A stretch of 64,000 nt of DNA from Gari tellinella. Its lineage: Eukaryota; Mollusca; Bivalvia; Cardiida; Psammobiidae. The notes beneath the pieces were generated by a model. It searched no databases. It was given only the letters and a program-made list of their open reading frames with translations, and was not told the origin of the DNA. The position numbers and the translations under genes are program-made. The stretch is from assembly GCA_922989275.2 (NCBI GenBank), contig OV277859.1:83634198-83698197 (forward strand). Direction: 5' to 3'. Shown here one piece after another: positions 55,701 through 63,753 of this stretch (its first letter is position 1; each line of letters starts with the position of its first letter).

Positions 55701-58700
55701 TCCGAAAAATTTTACGAACTCATTTTCAAAAAAATGTTAAGAACTCATTTTCGGTGAATGCATGCAGTAATAAAATATTATTTTCCCGGGAAAAAATTGG
55801 ATTTTCGTTCCGGAAGGGACTTTTTAAGTTTTATGTCCTATTCGTAGTTTACAGCATACACTGTTTTCATAGGTAGGTTGCATTTTGTTACATCCGATTT
55901 CATTTCAATTTCTCAGAATAAAAGCATGAAATTTTCATGGTAGTACAGTTTTAGTATAAATTATAGATAACTCAATAGATAAAATGAAATTTTTTTGAAA
56001 AAAATTATTTTTGGTAAAAATACACCAAAAAGTGAAACAATGAGAAAAAATGGATTTTTTAGATAAAATGATCTATATCTTTTTTAAAAGATCCGGGACC
56101 CTGTGTTTTTATTTGCTATTTCACTAAAACATTATGTTTGCAAGGCTAAAAACAACAAATAAAAAATTTGGTAATTAGTTTGCTACAATTTGTAGGGCAA
56201 TTTTCACTGTGCATTATTCTCCCATTATAAAAAAGTGGGTGGGGTAAATTTTACTCCTTTCCGGTGAAATCAAACATTTTTATTTTGGATCTTGAAAAAA
56301 CATTATTTTCAGGGTTTATTCTTACTATGGTAATATAAATTAGGATACTTTTTGTACAAATAGATTGTTTAAATAAAGATTGAAAAACAGTAGTACAAAA
56401 AAGTAGGAGTTTTTATGAAGCTTCAATTTTAGGGGGGTAGCCTTGAAATATCTCAAATTGTGAAAAAGAAAGGTCCGGTACCCCCACTTTTTTCACCAGT
56501 TTTGTCATAGAAACTAATTTTACTGTCTGTATGCAAAGTTTGAAGAATTTGGTAAATACTTTCCAAAGGTGCACCTACTCCCTTAAAGCAGGTTGAAAGT
56601 AAAGCAAAATGTGCCTTTAGGCACATTTTGCTTTACTTTCAACCTGCTTTACTTTCAACCTGCTTTAAGTGGACAACCACCATTTAGTGGACAACCACCT
56701 TTAAGTGGACACCTGACTAAAAAGTGAGAAACGTGCTATGGGGCAATGGGTTAATAACAGACGAGTGTTGGCACCTTCATGTAGTGCTCTTGTTTATTCT
56801 CTTGTAGCTGGAGAGCTTGGAGAGGATATAAGAAAGTTGATACTGAAAATCTACAATGCTTACCTGTCTAAAGATGGAAAGGTAAGGAGATAATCTGTCT
56901 TAAGATATGTAAAGATAAGGGAGATAATCTGTCTAAAAGATGGAAAGGTAAGGGAGGTAATCTGTCTAAAGATGGAAAGGTAAGGGAGATAATCTGTCTA
57001 AAGATGGAAAGGTAAGGGAGATAATCTGTCTAAAGATGGAAAGGTAAGGGAGATAGTCATTCTGGGTTGATTGTAGCTCTTCAACCATCGTAGGTTATTT
57101 ACATTGCCATGTTAATATTTAACCCTTTCATGATCAAATTATTTGCAGATTTTACCCTTTTGAACCGCTTGATTGTCGTCTGCTTCAGTATTGTTGTCTG
57201 CAAGACATGTTTCAAAGTTAAATTTAAGATTGTATGACTTAATTAATATTGATAAGAGTGTAAAATAGTTTGGGTCCTGATCAGACGCTGCGTAACGTGG
57301 CATCGACACAGGACCCAAACTGTTTGCAAACGCCCTTTAACCCCTTACCCCATAGCTTATTTCTAGTTTTGAAGACAGGTGACCACTTAAAGCAGGTTGA
57401 AAGTAAAGCAGAATGTGCCTTAGGGCACATTCTGCTTTACTTTTAGCATGCTTTAAGCTAACATCTGCTAAAATAAAGAAAATATTTCTAATGATTTATC
57501 TTCATGTCTGTATAAAATTGAACTATTTTCTTCGGTGAGGAATAAATTAGAGGCGTAAAAAGGCGTATTTATGGGGTAATGGGTAAAGGCATCATTAAGA
57601 GTGAACGGGTCAAATCCAGATAAGACACTGTGTAACTCAGGTTCCAAATTGTCAAAAATGGATAAGAGCCTATTAGAAACTGGAATTTCAGGTTTCACTG
57701 AATTGATTTGTTTCTTCAGAAAGTGAACTATGATGGGATTTCAAAGAGTGATGAGTTTGGGAGATATCTTCGTCTTACTAAAGAGCTTGTGCGAGTCCAG
57801 ATTGCTGACGCAACAAGAGAAGAGAAACTGTCATTCTTCATAAATGTGTACAATGCCCAGGTAATACATGCTAATGTGACCAAGGGGCCACCAGCCAACC
57901 TCTGGCAGAGATACAAGGTATGGAGATCTCCTATGTACATACATGCAGGGATCCAGATAAGGGGAAGTAAACTGAATAAATTCAGCATTTTCTCACTCAT
58001 TTTAGCACCAAATCCTATGATGTTACTACTCATTAGAATCGTCTCTTCGAGACGATTCTAATGAGTAGTGACACCATAGGGTTTAAAGCAGAAATAAAGA
58101 CTTAAGTTTTTGAAATACTCGCCCTATCTCAGAGACTTAAAAAGCCAGAGATACACGACTCGAATGATTTATACATACGAGACCGTTGAGCGAGATTTCG
58201 CGAGAACAGGTCATCGCGAGTTATATAAGCTTTAGCGACGATCGGGAAAAAAGTCGATATTTGGAATTACTTATCAGTTGCTGCGTTAATACGGTCTACA
58301 GTTATTTTACAATACAAACATTCCATAAAGAAGCCTCTTTTCGAGGTTTAACACAAACGAATAATAAGAATAAAGTCCGAGCATCAATTAACCCCTCTGC
58401 GCATCGCACACACGTTAATTAGTGTTTGGAAAATGCCGATTCAATGAAAAGTGACGGCAGTTTGCACGAAGGTGTGAATGGACCCATGGGTGGCCTCATG
58501 AAAATTTAATTTATAGCAAAATGCGTGGACAGATTGACATGAAAATTTCGCCATAACTGTATCTTAATATGAGCTACATAGACAACCCATTCTTATTCAT
58601 GTTTGAATGTTCAAACTGCTGTTTAAGCGTTTACGGCAAGGCGATATTGCATCGATCTTCAATCGAAGTACCAGTGGGTGGCCTCAATAAAATTTAATTT

Positions 58701-61700
58701 ATAGCAAAATGCGTGGACAAATTGACATGAAAATTTCGCCATAACTGTATCTTAATATGAGCTACATGGACAACCCATTCTTATTCATGTTTGAATGTTC
58801 AAACTGCTGTTTAAGCGTTTACGGTAAGGCGATATTGCATCGATCTTCAATCGAAGTACCAGTGGGTGGCCTCAATAAAATTTACTTTATAGCAAAATGC
58901 GTGGACAAATTGACATGAAAATTTCGCCATAACTGTATTTTAATATGAGCTACATGGACAACCCATTCTTATTCATGTTTGAATGTTCAAACTGAAGTTT
59001 AAGCGTTTACGGCAAGACGATATTGCATCGATCTTCAATCGAAGCACCAGTTGGTGGCCTCAATAAAATTTAATTGATAGCAAAATGCGTGGACAGATTG
59101 ACATGAATATTTTGCCAAAACTGTATCTTAGTTTGAACTACATGGATAATTCATTCTTATCCATGTTTGAATGTTCATACTGAAGTTTTAAGCGTTTACG
59201 GCAAGACGATATTGAATCGATCTTCATTTTTTTGGAACTTACCAGCAACCATGCAGCAACGTATCTTCCTTTGAGCCAGGAATACACTTTCTCGGTTTAA
59301 TCCACAACTCATATTTTGGTTTCACTCGATTAGTATCACAAAATATTGTATAAAAACGAAAGAAAGTCAATATTTATAAGTCAACTGGTCGATATGTGTA
59401 TTTTTTCCCATTATCGCGACGCTGTCATTACCTGTGCTGGTCACGTGACCGCATCGACATACGTCACTGCCTCTCAACGGACACCTGTTATATGGGGAAA
59501 GAAGGAAAATAAGGGAGTCGTGTATCTCTGGCTTTTAAAGTCTCTGCCCTATCTGAAGCCCTGTACATTTATGATTATAACAGTAAAACCTCTCTGTTAT
59601 AACCACTAAATTATGTTAATTGGCAGATGTTTAAGGCAAATGCAGCTTAAAGCAAGGTGAAAGTAAAACAGAAAGCTCCTGAGCTTTCTTTTTAGCTCAA
59701 AAGAGCTGAAGGCTCAAAGTGAGCTTTAAGAATAATCTTTTTTCCTGTGTCCCGTCATCTGTCCACAATTACTTTAATGACAACTTCTCTTAAACTGCTT
59801 ACCAGATTTAAAAAAAAACTTCAGAGAAATGTTAATCATATTGCCCTCTGCCAAAACTAGTAAAAGTCGTTCAGCTCCACTGAACAAGAAGGATGCACAT
59901 ATTAATAACAAGATCTGGGCCCTGATTGGCTGATTTTTGATCAACTGTAAAGCCTGTATTTGTTCACTGTTTCTGATAATACTTGGTATGTAGCTTTATA
60001 TCAATGAGATTCATGCATAGCAATTAGGTGATATTGACTCTGATTGGCGGATAGTTTATTGACTGTAATGGTTTACTGATTTTGATGATACCTCCTATGA
60101 AGCTTTATATTGATAAGACACAAAACTGTTTTCCAGCATTTCTACATTAGGGTTCAGGCAGTGAATGGATGAACCCATGGCCTGTTTCTAGTTTTAAAGA
60201 AAGATGATCACTTAAAGCAGGTTGAAAGTAAGGCAGAATGCACCTTAAAGCAGAATGCACCTTAAGGTGCATTCTGCTTTTCTTTCAGCCTGCTTTAAGC
60301 TGTTATCTGTTAGGATATGTAAAATATTTCTAATTATACATATTTATGACTGTATAAAGTGGAACTGTTTCCTTCAGTGGAGGAATAAATTATAGGTGTA
60401 AAAAGGCTTATTTATTGGGAAATGGGTTAAGTACTATTGCCTCCAACAAATCTGCAGGGCCTTCACAGACTGTGTCAGTTTTCTATTTTCTCTTGTCATT
60501 GTTTCCATTGTTCTATGTTTCAGTTTTTCAACAATATGAAGTACATAATTGGGGGCTATGCTTACTCCCTTCAGGACATAGAGAATGGGGTCCTGAGGGC
60601 CAATAGGAAAGGTGTAGGTACGTCATAGATCTTTACACACATATGTTGCTCATATCATGTCAAGATACAGGTGAAAACTCGATACTACGAAACTCGCTTA
60701 ACCCTTTCCCTTATAGAAGCGACTTTTAGCACATGCATTTTATTCATCCGCTGAAAAAAATAGTTCCAAATTATACCGTAATGAATATGTGTCATATTTA
60801 ATACTTTCCTTATTCTAACAGGTAAAAGCTTAAAGCAGGCTGAAAGTAAAGCAGAATGCGCCTTATGGCGCATTCTGCTTTTCTTTCAACCTGCTTTAAG
60901 TAGTCACCTATTTTCAAAACTATAAACATGCTATGGGGTAATGGGTTAAATTGATCAAACAAGTATTTTGTAAGTTGAATTTTAATAAGTCGATCTCGCT
61001 TAAGCCGAATCTACCCGTATTTCAAGGTTAAAACATGGCTATATGGATATGGTCGAACTAATGTGAGTTTGTATTATCCAGTTTCGACTGTTCTTGAGTC
61101 TCACTAACTCAAACTTGCCAGGTAGACAATTTAATGTTAAGTGAGATGTGTTTTAACCCATTACTCCATTGAAACACCTTTTTATGCCTTAATTTCTTCC
61201 TCCACTATAAAAAAAATAGTTCCAATTTATATAGTCATGAATATGCACCATAAGAAATATTTTCTTTATCCAATCAGATTGTAGCTGAGGGGAAGGGGAC
61301 ATAAACGACATTTTAGTGAATACATTTCATCCTGAAACTTTATAATACAGTGTTTCCTCCCTACAACAACCCTGCCAACAATGACTCCCTCCGAACAACG
61401 ACCCTTGCCTCAGTTCTCTAAACAGGACAATTTTGTCTGACGCTTTTACTGCTGTAATATCATCTGTTTAAAGTTGTTGTCTGCTCTTTTTCTCAAAGTT
61501 ACATAATGGACATTTTGACAGAAAAAAACTTAATGACAAGTTACAAACAGCTTGAATCCAGATCACACGCCGCGTTACGCGGCGTCTGATCAGTTGTTTG
61601 CAAATGTAAACCAATTTCCTTCCCTATAACGACTCCCTCTGAGCAACGCACACATTGTTTGTCTCCCATCGGTCGTCGTTGTAGAGAGGGAGCGCTGTAA

Positions 61701-63741
61701 GTACTGTTTCATGGAAACAATAGTGACTAAGTACTCAAACACCTCCATGGTAAACCTTAACCCCTACAAAGCCTATTTCTAGTTTTGAGGATAGGTGACC
61801 ACTTAAAGCAGGTTGAAAGTAAGGCAGAATGCGCCTTAACCCATTACCCTATAATTACACCTTTTTACACCTTTAATTTATTCCTCCACAACAGAAATTA
61901 CAGGTAATTCCAATTTATAGTCATAAATGTGCTACAAAAGAAATATTTCCTGCATCTTAGTAGATGGCAGCTTAAAGCAGGTCGAAAGTAAAGCAGAATG
62001 CGCCTTAAGGCGCATTCTGCTTTACTTTCAACCTGCTTTAAGTGGTCATATGTCTTCAAAACTAGAAACAGGCTATGGGGTAATGGGTTAAGGGGCCTTC
62101 TGCATTACTTTCAGCCTGTTCTACTATCTTTTAGGACATAGAAACAATATTTCATGGTACATGTTAATGACTTTATAAAGTGGAACTATTTTCTTTAGTG
62201 GATAAAATAAATTGAATATGCTAAAAGGTGCCTCTATGGGGGAAAGGGCTAATATGATATTTCTGTATTTTACAGGAATGTTCACAAAACCATTTGGTGC
62301 CAGTGATCCCAGGCTGAAGGTGGCTTTGACTGAACCAGAACCATTGATCCACTTTGCTCTGGTGTGTGGGGCTAAAAGCTGTCCACCTATTAAGACATAC
62401 TCTTCAGATGTAAGTTTAGTACATTTTTTTGTAACTCACCAACAAGGCTGGGCGTTCAATAAACACATATGCCCCCGGTGGCATCCTTGACAATATATTC
62501 TGAATCTTTTCTAAGTCCAAATTGGGTCAAGGTCAGGGTCAAACTGAGCTTGGGTATTATTGGTGAGTTGGTAATGGTCCAAGGCAATAACTGTATAAGT
62601 ATTGAAGCATTGTAGTAGCCAGTGTTGATGCTAGACGAAACGCTAAAATCTAGTTAACCGAGAAAGAGCTCATTTAAAATATTCTAAGTTCAATTTAGGT
62701 CAAGGTCAAAATCAAACTTTGGTAATATTGGTGGATAGGGAATGGTCCAAGGCCGCAAATGTATAAGTATAAAAGCATTGTAGTCAGTTGTGTTGATGCT
62801 AGACGAAACGGTAAAATCTAGTTAACCAAGAAATATAAGAAATAGTCTATTTAAAATATTCTAAGTTCAAATTAGGTCAAGGTCAAACTCAAAGTTTGGT
62901 GATATTGATGGATAGGGAATGGTCCAAGGCAACAACTGTGTAAGTATCCAAGCATTTGGGTAAGCGGTGTTGATGCTAGACGAAACGGTAAAATCTACTT
63001 AACCTAGTTACTGATGGACGGACAGGACGATTACTATATGCCATCGCATCTGTTGATGTGGGGGGCATAATAACACCCAAGTTCAGTTGGACCCTGACCT
63101 TGACCTAATTTGGACTTATAAAAGATTCAGAATATATTGTCAAGGATGCCACCGGGGGCATAAGCCTTTATTGAATTCCCAGTCATGTTCTTTTATTCAA
63201 TCGGCATTTTCCAAACAGTCATTAACGTGTGTACGATGCTCGTAGGGGTTAATTGATGTTTGGACTTTATTCCAATTATTCTTTTGTGTATCTGTCAAAA
63301 CTTGAAAAAGACACTTCTTTAAAGAATGTTTGTATTGTTAAATAACTGTAGAACGTAATTAACGAAGTAAGTGATATTTAATTCCAAATATCAATTTTTT
63401 TTCTGATCGTTGCTAAGGCTTATATAACTCTCGAGCACAAGTTCTCCCGATATCTCGCTCAACGGTCTTGTTAGAGAGAACCACCTGTGTTGTGAATCTT
63501 GTTAGTTAATATAAACCATTGATTTTTCATATCAATCCAAAGGAATTAATTATCCTCTCTATATATACATGTATATCATCCTGATCTTTTATTACAGGGT
63601 ATCTATGACCAACTACGTTTGGCAGCTGAGGCTTTCCTCGAGGGAGATGATGGTTGCCAGGTAGACATGAACAAAAAGACAATCAAACTCTCCACCATTC
63701 TCAAATGGTACAGCGTGGACTTTGGTAAAAACAAAGAAGAG
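49557..63741 (+). CDS. Glutaredoxin-DEP-DUF547 protein, exons 1-9 (3' end beyond window)
   Basis: Nine plus-strand exons (49557-49781, 50957-51065, 52635-52799, 54259-54429, 56808-56881, 57720-57917, 60524-60617, 62276-62409, 63598-63741) join in frame to 438 codons with GT/AG borders throughout. Residues 1-75 are a glutaredoxin domain with redox motif CPHC (15-18), TVP (55-57) and GGNDD (67-71). Residues 112-223 hold a DEP domain (FSGKDFVDWVV, MGQALLDRHFVHHV). Residues 225-438 are DUF547 (FFINVYNAQVIHANV, FFNNMKYIIGGYAYSL, IHFALVCGAKSCPP). This architecture is known in invertebrates and algae, but its function is not established; a redox-controlled, membrane- or GPCR-linked role is only a guess. 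The gene runs divergently from GLDC. A 5' UTR exon may exist upstream. Confidence 0.9.
50038..50170. repeat. Partial TTAACCC-family element
   Basis: Starts TTAACCCATTATCCAATAG and includes the hairpin, then ends soon after CCATCTGCTAG. Confidence 0.65.
50434..50654. repeat. TTAACCC-family element, short left half
   Basis: TTAACCCATTATAAGTGAC to GGGGTAATGGTTTA. The segment between the end and the hairpin is deleted on the left. Confidence 0.7.
50681..50932. repeat. TTAACCC-family element ending 24 bp before exon 2
   Basis: Complete copy with TTAA at both ends (50681, 50929). The exon 2 acceptor TTGCTTTTCAG follows at once, so the branch point of this intron may lie inside the element. Confidence 0.78.
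50957..51065 (+). CDS. Exon 2: glutaredoxin tail and Pro-rich linker
   Basis: Acceptor GCTTTTCAG|ATC, phase 0; donor GATGGAG|GTAAAC, phase 1. It encodes IKDKKKWESAIEVLIN and then PPGSDAPPVPDP, the end of the glutaredoxin fold and a flexible linker to DEP. Confidence 0.85.
51099..51287. mobile_element. CAGGGCTCC miniature element, perfect 6-bp duplication TCTGCA
   Basis: The left end is mutated (TAGGGCTCCAGATAAGG); right end TCGGGAGCCCTG. TCTGCA is flush on both sides (51093-51098, 51288-51293). It starts 33 bases after the exon 2 donor. Confidence 0.85.
51526..51915. repeat. Palindromic repeat, second copy of 1335-1735
   Basis: Shares ATTTATCACATAATC, GTTTTGGCGGAAAAT, TTAATAAACTCGTTGACTAA and GCTCACCAAGGCTCGAG with the first copy. 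Confidence 0.65.
52064..52271. repeat. TTAACCC-family element inside a CAGTAGGACCCC repeat
   Basis: TTAACCAATTACACCATAA to GGATAATGGGTTAA, TTAA at both ends. The host repeat opens CAGTAGGACCCCTCTAAACC after TA at 51973 and resumes as AACCCCTCTAAACTGG; it is another TA-flanked pogo-like family. Confidence 0.7.
52365..52600. mobile_element. CAGGGCTGCC miniature element, perfect 6-bp duplication GTTACA
   Basis: The ends are CAGGGCTGCCATAAGTTGAC and AATGGCAGCCCTG, with GTTACA flush on both sides. It carries the AAGCAGGTTGAAAGTA / TACTTTCAGCCTGCTT core. It ends 34 bases before exon 3. Confidence 0.88.
52635..52799 (+). CDS. Exon 3: first half of DEP domain
   Basis: Acceptor ACATGCAG|AC (52635); a second AG six bases on (52641) would also keep frame. 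Donor CAGCTTG|GTAAGT, phase 1. It encodes EMDEYAALVRALKASGMI, HKNSFSGKDFVDWVVK: the DEP start with the conserved FSGKDFVDW. Confidence 0.88.
52830..53680. repeat. Tandem array fragment in intron 3
   Basis: Opens TTTTAAGCTCACCTGG; units share ATCTGCCCTTGAATTGCTGA, AAAATGCCATATTTAACAGT, GTTTACACTCTAG and CAAACTTGCTCAGATTGTAT. Closes near AAGGCCCTCTTGTTTAAT. Not coding, although short frames appear. Confidence 0.7.
53768..53978. mobile_element. CAGGGCTGCC element, inverted, perfect 6-bp duplication CATAAT
   Basis: CAGGGCTGCCATTTCTCC to CAACTTATGGCAGCCCTG with CATAAT flush on both sides (53762-53767, 53979-53984). One hairpin arm is partly deleted. Confidence 0.88.
54259..54429 (+). CDS. Exon 4: second half of DEP domain
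   Basis: Acceptor TTTACAG|AA and donor CAGCCAG|GTTAAT, phase 1. It encodes RDRAVEMGQALLDRHFVHHV, EDAEEYYRLLDDDDIEALNA and STCQPQP. The first split codon (Glu) joins smoothly to exon 3. Confidence 0.88.
54447..54900. mobile_element. CAGTAAAACC element with a TTAACCC element nested in its arm
   Basis: CAGTAAAACCTCTCTATTAC to AGAGGTTTTTCTG with TA outside both ends. The TTAACCC copy 54514-54766 sits in the TTAA of the arm GAATGC-TTAA-AGCAAGGTGAC. It starts 17 bases after the exon 4 donor. Confidence 0.85.
54960..55214. repeat. TTAACCCTTTGAACCC element
   Basis: TTAACCCTTTGAACCCTAGT to GAGGAAAGAGTTAA with the hairpin CCAGATCAGAGGGCTCC. A full-length version of the partial copies at the two window edges. 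Confidence 0.75.
55530..56754. repeat. TTAACCC-family element split by a 917-bp TTAA insertion
   Basis: The outer element opens TTAACCCATTCTCCCCATA and closes GGCAATGGGTTAA. At 55662 its arm reads AGCTTAA, and the same TTAA resumes at 56583 as TTAAAGCAGG. The 917 bp between (55666-56582) begin GGATGTCGGCC and end GTGCACCTACTCCC, a weak inverted match (GGGAGTAGGTGC). The insert is AT-rich without ORFs, possibly a Kolobok-like non-autonomous element. The outer hairpin arm is also locally repeated. Confidence 0.7.
56808..56881 (+). CDS. Exon 5: DEP-DUF547 linker
   Basis: Acceptor TTCTCTTGTAG|CT, donor GATGGAAAG|GTAAGG, ends in phase 0. It encodes GELGEDIRKLILKIYNAYLS and KDGK. The last 18 exon bases plus the donor are repeated in the intron behind it. 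Confidence 0.85.
56882..57055. repeat. 32-bp tandem array copying the exon 5 end and splice donor
   Basis: About five units of GTAAGGGAGATAATCTGTCT followed by AAAGATGGAAAG. Each boundary recreates GATGGAAAG|GTAAGG, the exact exon 5 junction; the first unit is diverged. The period of 32 is not a multiple of three, and TAA follows the first junction in frame. Confidence 0.9.
57119..57613. repeat. GATCAGACGC-hairpin element split by a TTAACCC element
   Basis: The outer copy (from about 57150) matches 37379-37591. The inner copy 57337-57586 lies at CCC-TTTAA; the uninterrupted paralogue reads GATTTAAAGCGTC. One T of the right-hand TTAA is lost (GGGTAAAGG). Confidence 0.75.
57720..57917 (+). CDS. 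Exon 6: start of DUF547
   Basis: Acceptor TTTCTTCAG|AAA, donor AGATACAAG|GTATGG, phase 0 at both ends. It encodes VNYDGISKSDEFGRYLRLT, EEKLSFFINVYNAQVIHANV and KGPPANLWQRYK. The FFIN.YNA..IH block is the family signature. An internal CAG|GTAATA at 57860 is not used, because conserved residues continue past it. Confidence 0.92.
57946..59563. mobile_element. CAGGGCTCC miniature element hosting a 1.4-kb hAT insertion
   Basis: CAGGGATCCAGATAAGG at the left, CTATCTGAAGCCCTG at the right; flanks TACATG/TACATT. The body is interrupted at CCCTATCT by the element 58130-59546. Confidence 0.82.
58130..59546. mobile_element. Non-autonomous hAT element, 8-bp duplication CCCTATCT, with four 188-bp internal repeats
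   Basis: The inverted ends are CAGAGACTTAAAAAGCCAGA (continuing GATACACGACTC) and the complement, 31 bp with one mismatch. CCCTATCT flanks both sides perfectly (58122-58129, 59547-59554). From 58485 to about 59230 are four tandem units that begin GGGTGGCCTCA, spaced exactly 188 bp (58491, 58679, 58867, 59055). No transposase ORF. An inverted fragment of its left part lies at 63195-63480. Confidence 0.92.
59581..59700. mobile_element. Truncated CAGTAAAACC element
   Basis: Left end CAGTAAAACCTCTCTGTTAT and first hairpin arm (AGCAAGGTGAAAGTAAAACA), then broken. A TTTTAGCTC...GAGCTGAAGGCTC boundary follows. Confidence 0.7.
59700..60170. other. Gene-free stretch
   Basis: Two diverged units (GATTGGCTGATTTTTGATCA / GATTGGCGGATAGTTTATTG) of an array-like repeat; nothing else recognised. 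Confidence 0.45.
60171..60430. repeat. TTAACCC-family element
   Basis: Left end decayed (GAACCCATGGCCTGTTTCTAG), right end GGGAAATGGGTTAA. The hairpin tip is locally duplicated (AAAGCAGAATGCACCTT twice). Confidence 0.7.
60524..60617 (+). CDS. Exon 7: DUF547 continued
   Basis: Acceptor CTATGTTTCAG|TTT, donor GGTGTAG|GTACGT, phase 1. It encodes FFNNMKYIIGGYAYSLQDIE and NGVLRANRKGV, matching the FFN...Y.IGG..YSL.DIE block. Confidence 0.9.
60672..61091. mobile_element. pogo/Tigger-like element with nested TTAACCC element
   Basis: The host has ACTCGATACTACGAAACTCG on the left and GTATTATCCAGTTTCGACTG on the right. The TTAACCC copy 60698-60949 has TTAA at both ends and a strong hairpin. Confidence 0.7.
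61348..61697. mobile_element. CAGTGTTTCCTCCC element, TA flanks
   Basis: The inverted ends are CAGTGTTTCCTCCCTACAAC and GTTGTAGAGAGGGAGCGCTG, with TA immediately outside both. Interior ACACGCCGCGTTACGCGGCG hairpin. TA duplications and CAG ends suggest a pogo/Tigger-like miniature element. Confidence 0.8.
61757..62252. repeat. TTAACCC element with a second one nested in its hairpin
   Basis: The outer copy opens TTAACCCCTACAAAGCC and ends near GGGGGAAAGGGCTAA. The inner copy 61836-62091 carries TTAA at both ends and splits the outer hairpin at ATGCGCC-TTAA-GGGGCC. The outer right end is about 24 bp from exon 8. Confidence 0.8.
62276..62409 (+). CDS. Exon 8: DUF547 core
   Basis: Acceptor GTATTTTACAG|GA, donor TCTTCAGAT|GTAAGT, ends in phase 0. 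It encodes MFTKPFGASDPRLKVALTE and IHFALVCGAKSCPPIKTYS, the most conserved DUF547 block. Confidence 0.93.
62448..63182. repeat. Tandem-unit element with about 95-bp inverted flanks (intron 8)
   Basis: CTGGGCGTTCAATAAACAC and TATGCCCCCGGTGGCATCCT on the left are matched inverted at 63080-63182. Between them are three to four units of about 180 bp (GGTCAAGGTCAGGGTCAAAC, GGAATGGTCCAAGGC, GTTGATGCTAGACGAAAC). A single-unit relative is at 2085-2290. The layout resembles pearl/Helentron-type bivalve repeats. Confidence 0.78.
63195..63480. mobile_element. Inverted fragment of the 58130-59546 hAT element
   Basis: ATCGGCATTTTCCAAACA, TAATTGATGTTTGGACTTTA and TCTCGCTCAACGGTCT match the other strand of 58160-58450. 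Terminal repeats and the 188-bp units are absent. Confidence 0.75.
63598..63741 (+). CDS. Exon 9: DUF547, last exon in the window
   Basis: Acceptor TTTTATTACAG|GGT, donor AAAGAAGAG|GTATGA, phase 0. It encodes YDQLRLAAEAFLEGDDGCQV and KKTIKLSTILKWYSVDFG, the C-terminal part of DUF547 (AA..FL....V, KWY..DFG). Further exons lie past 64000. Confidence 0.9.
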
Positions 63742-63753
63742 GTATGACACTGC

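Noticed and set aside
57860..57861. Possible donor CAG|GTAATA inside exon 6
   Set aside because: The reading continues through conserved DUF547 residues to AAG|GTATGG at 57917, which also joins exon 7 in phase.
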